Positions 63,660 through 64,000 of a stretch of 64,000 bases of DNA are shown piece by piece. Every line of letters begins with the position of its first letter. The stretch's first letter is position 1. Made by a program: the position numbers and the translations under genes. Source of the DNA: Oxyruncus cristatus (taxonomy: Eukaryota; Chordata; Aves; Passeriformes; Cotingidae); assembly GCA_013399855.1 (NCBI GenBank), contig VXAY01006823.1:620001-684000 (forward strand), given 5' to 3'. The notes under the pieces were generated by a model. It searched no databases and was not told where the DNA came from. It was given only the letters and a program-made list of their open reading frames with translations.

Positions 63660-64000
63660 AAAAGCCACATCCCTGCACAACGAAAAGCCTGTTGCTAAAG
63701 CCGAGAACACTTCTCAATTTTCAAGTAAAAGGAAAAAAAAATCTGTGGTTGCTGAGGCAGAAGTTGTCTCTAGCTCTCCTCCTGTCTTTTTCCTTAGAGA
63801 TGACTTGATTCTTTTTCCTCTTTTAACTGCATAAACTCCTTACTGGATCTTCTTCCTAACGCCGTAACAATTACAGGCTATTTATCTACCAAAGTGGTTT
63901 TAATTGCCTCTTAAGTCAAGGGATAGTCGTGTATTTTTCTTGCCTAATCTGTTATGCAGACTGTCCTGTTTTAACATATGTTTTTGAAGATTTCCATGCC

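Larger units (their letters stand above)
59419..64000. other. non-coding unique DNA to the window end
   Basis: No gene or mobile element recognised. It contains an AT-rich stretch at 61443-61495 that ends in two CCCTAA-type words, and a (CA)n repeat at 63635-63659. The longest frame is 132 codons (61811-62209, minus) with no domain I can identify. Confidence 0.5.

Noticed and set aside
1..64000. CRISPR arrays, operons, prophage, toxin-antitoxin or other prokaryotic systems
   Set aside because: No dense ORF packing, no spaced direct repeats and no bacterial signals. The CR1 and LTR content shows an avian nuclear origin.

Overview
This window looks like ordinary non-coding nuclear DNA from a bird. 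It is AT-rich, has many in-frame stops, and holds no operon-like gene packing. No ORF exceeds 156 codons, and I recognise no exon, protein domain, tRNA or rRNA. The bird assignment rests on interspersed repeats: several CR1 LINE fragments with the avian 3' end, including the (ATTCTATG)n octamer tail, and two LTRs that resemble avian endogenous retrovirus LTRs. The minus-strand LTR is of a kind I associate with Neoaves. The neoavian placement is inference from memory of repeat families, not a search result.

Layout. From 1 to about 24 kb the DNA carries the CR1 load. Forward copies lie at 1878-2316, 11795-12383 and 13979-14046. Reverse copies lie at 838-1045, 3404-3575, 14066-14190, 17652-18280 and 23547-23600. 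An old MIR/CORE-SINE relic lies at 7881-8092. Just beyond the 17.65 kb CR1, a tract at 18615-19116 reads as two overlapping open frames with a lysine-rich end. It may be a retropseudogene, but I cannot name its source.

From about 23.6 to 52.6 kb I found no CR1 or LTR, only microsatellites and A-, T-, purine- or A/C-rich tracts. This is a repeat-poor stretch of about 29 kb, as in a long intron or gene desert.

From 52.6 to 56.2 kb two unrelated solo LTRs of opposite orientation lie about 2.1 kb apart. The first (52584-53450, plus) has a TATA-like box, a polypyrimidine tract and AATAAA. The second (55600-56184, minus) has TG...CA ends, a perfect 5-bp target duplication and a TATA box. A final reverse CR1 lies at 58914-59418, and the rest is unique AT-rich DNA.

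No group of genes works together here. I found no convincing undescribed system. The items most worth checking are the pseudogene-like tract near 18.7 kb, the LTR pair, the repeat-poor block and a few blocks that could be conserved non-coding elements. The last can only be tested by alignment.
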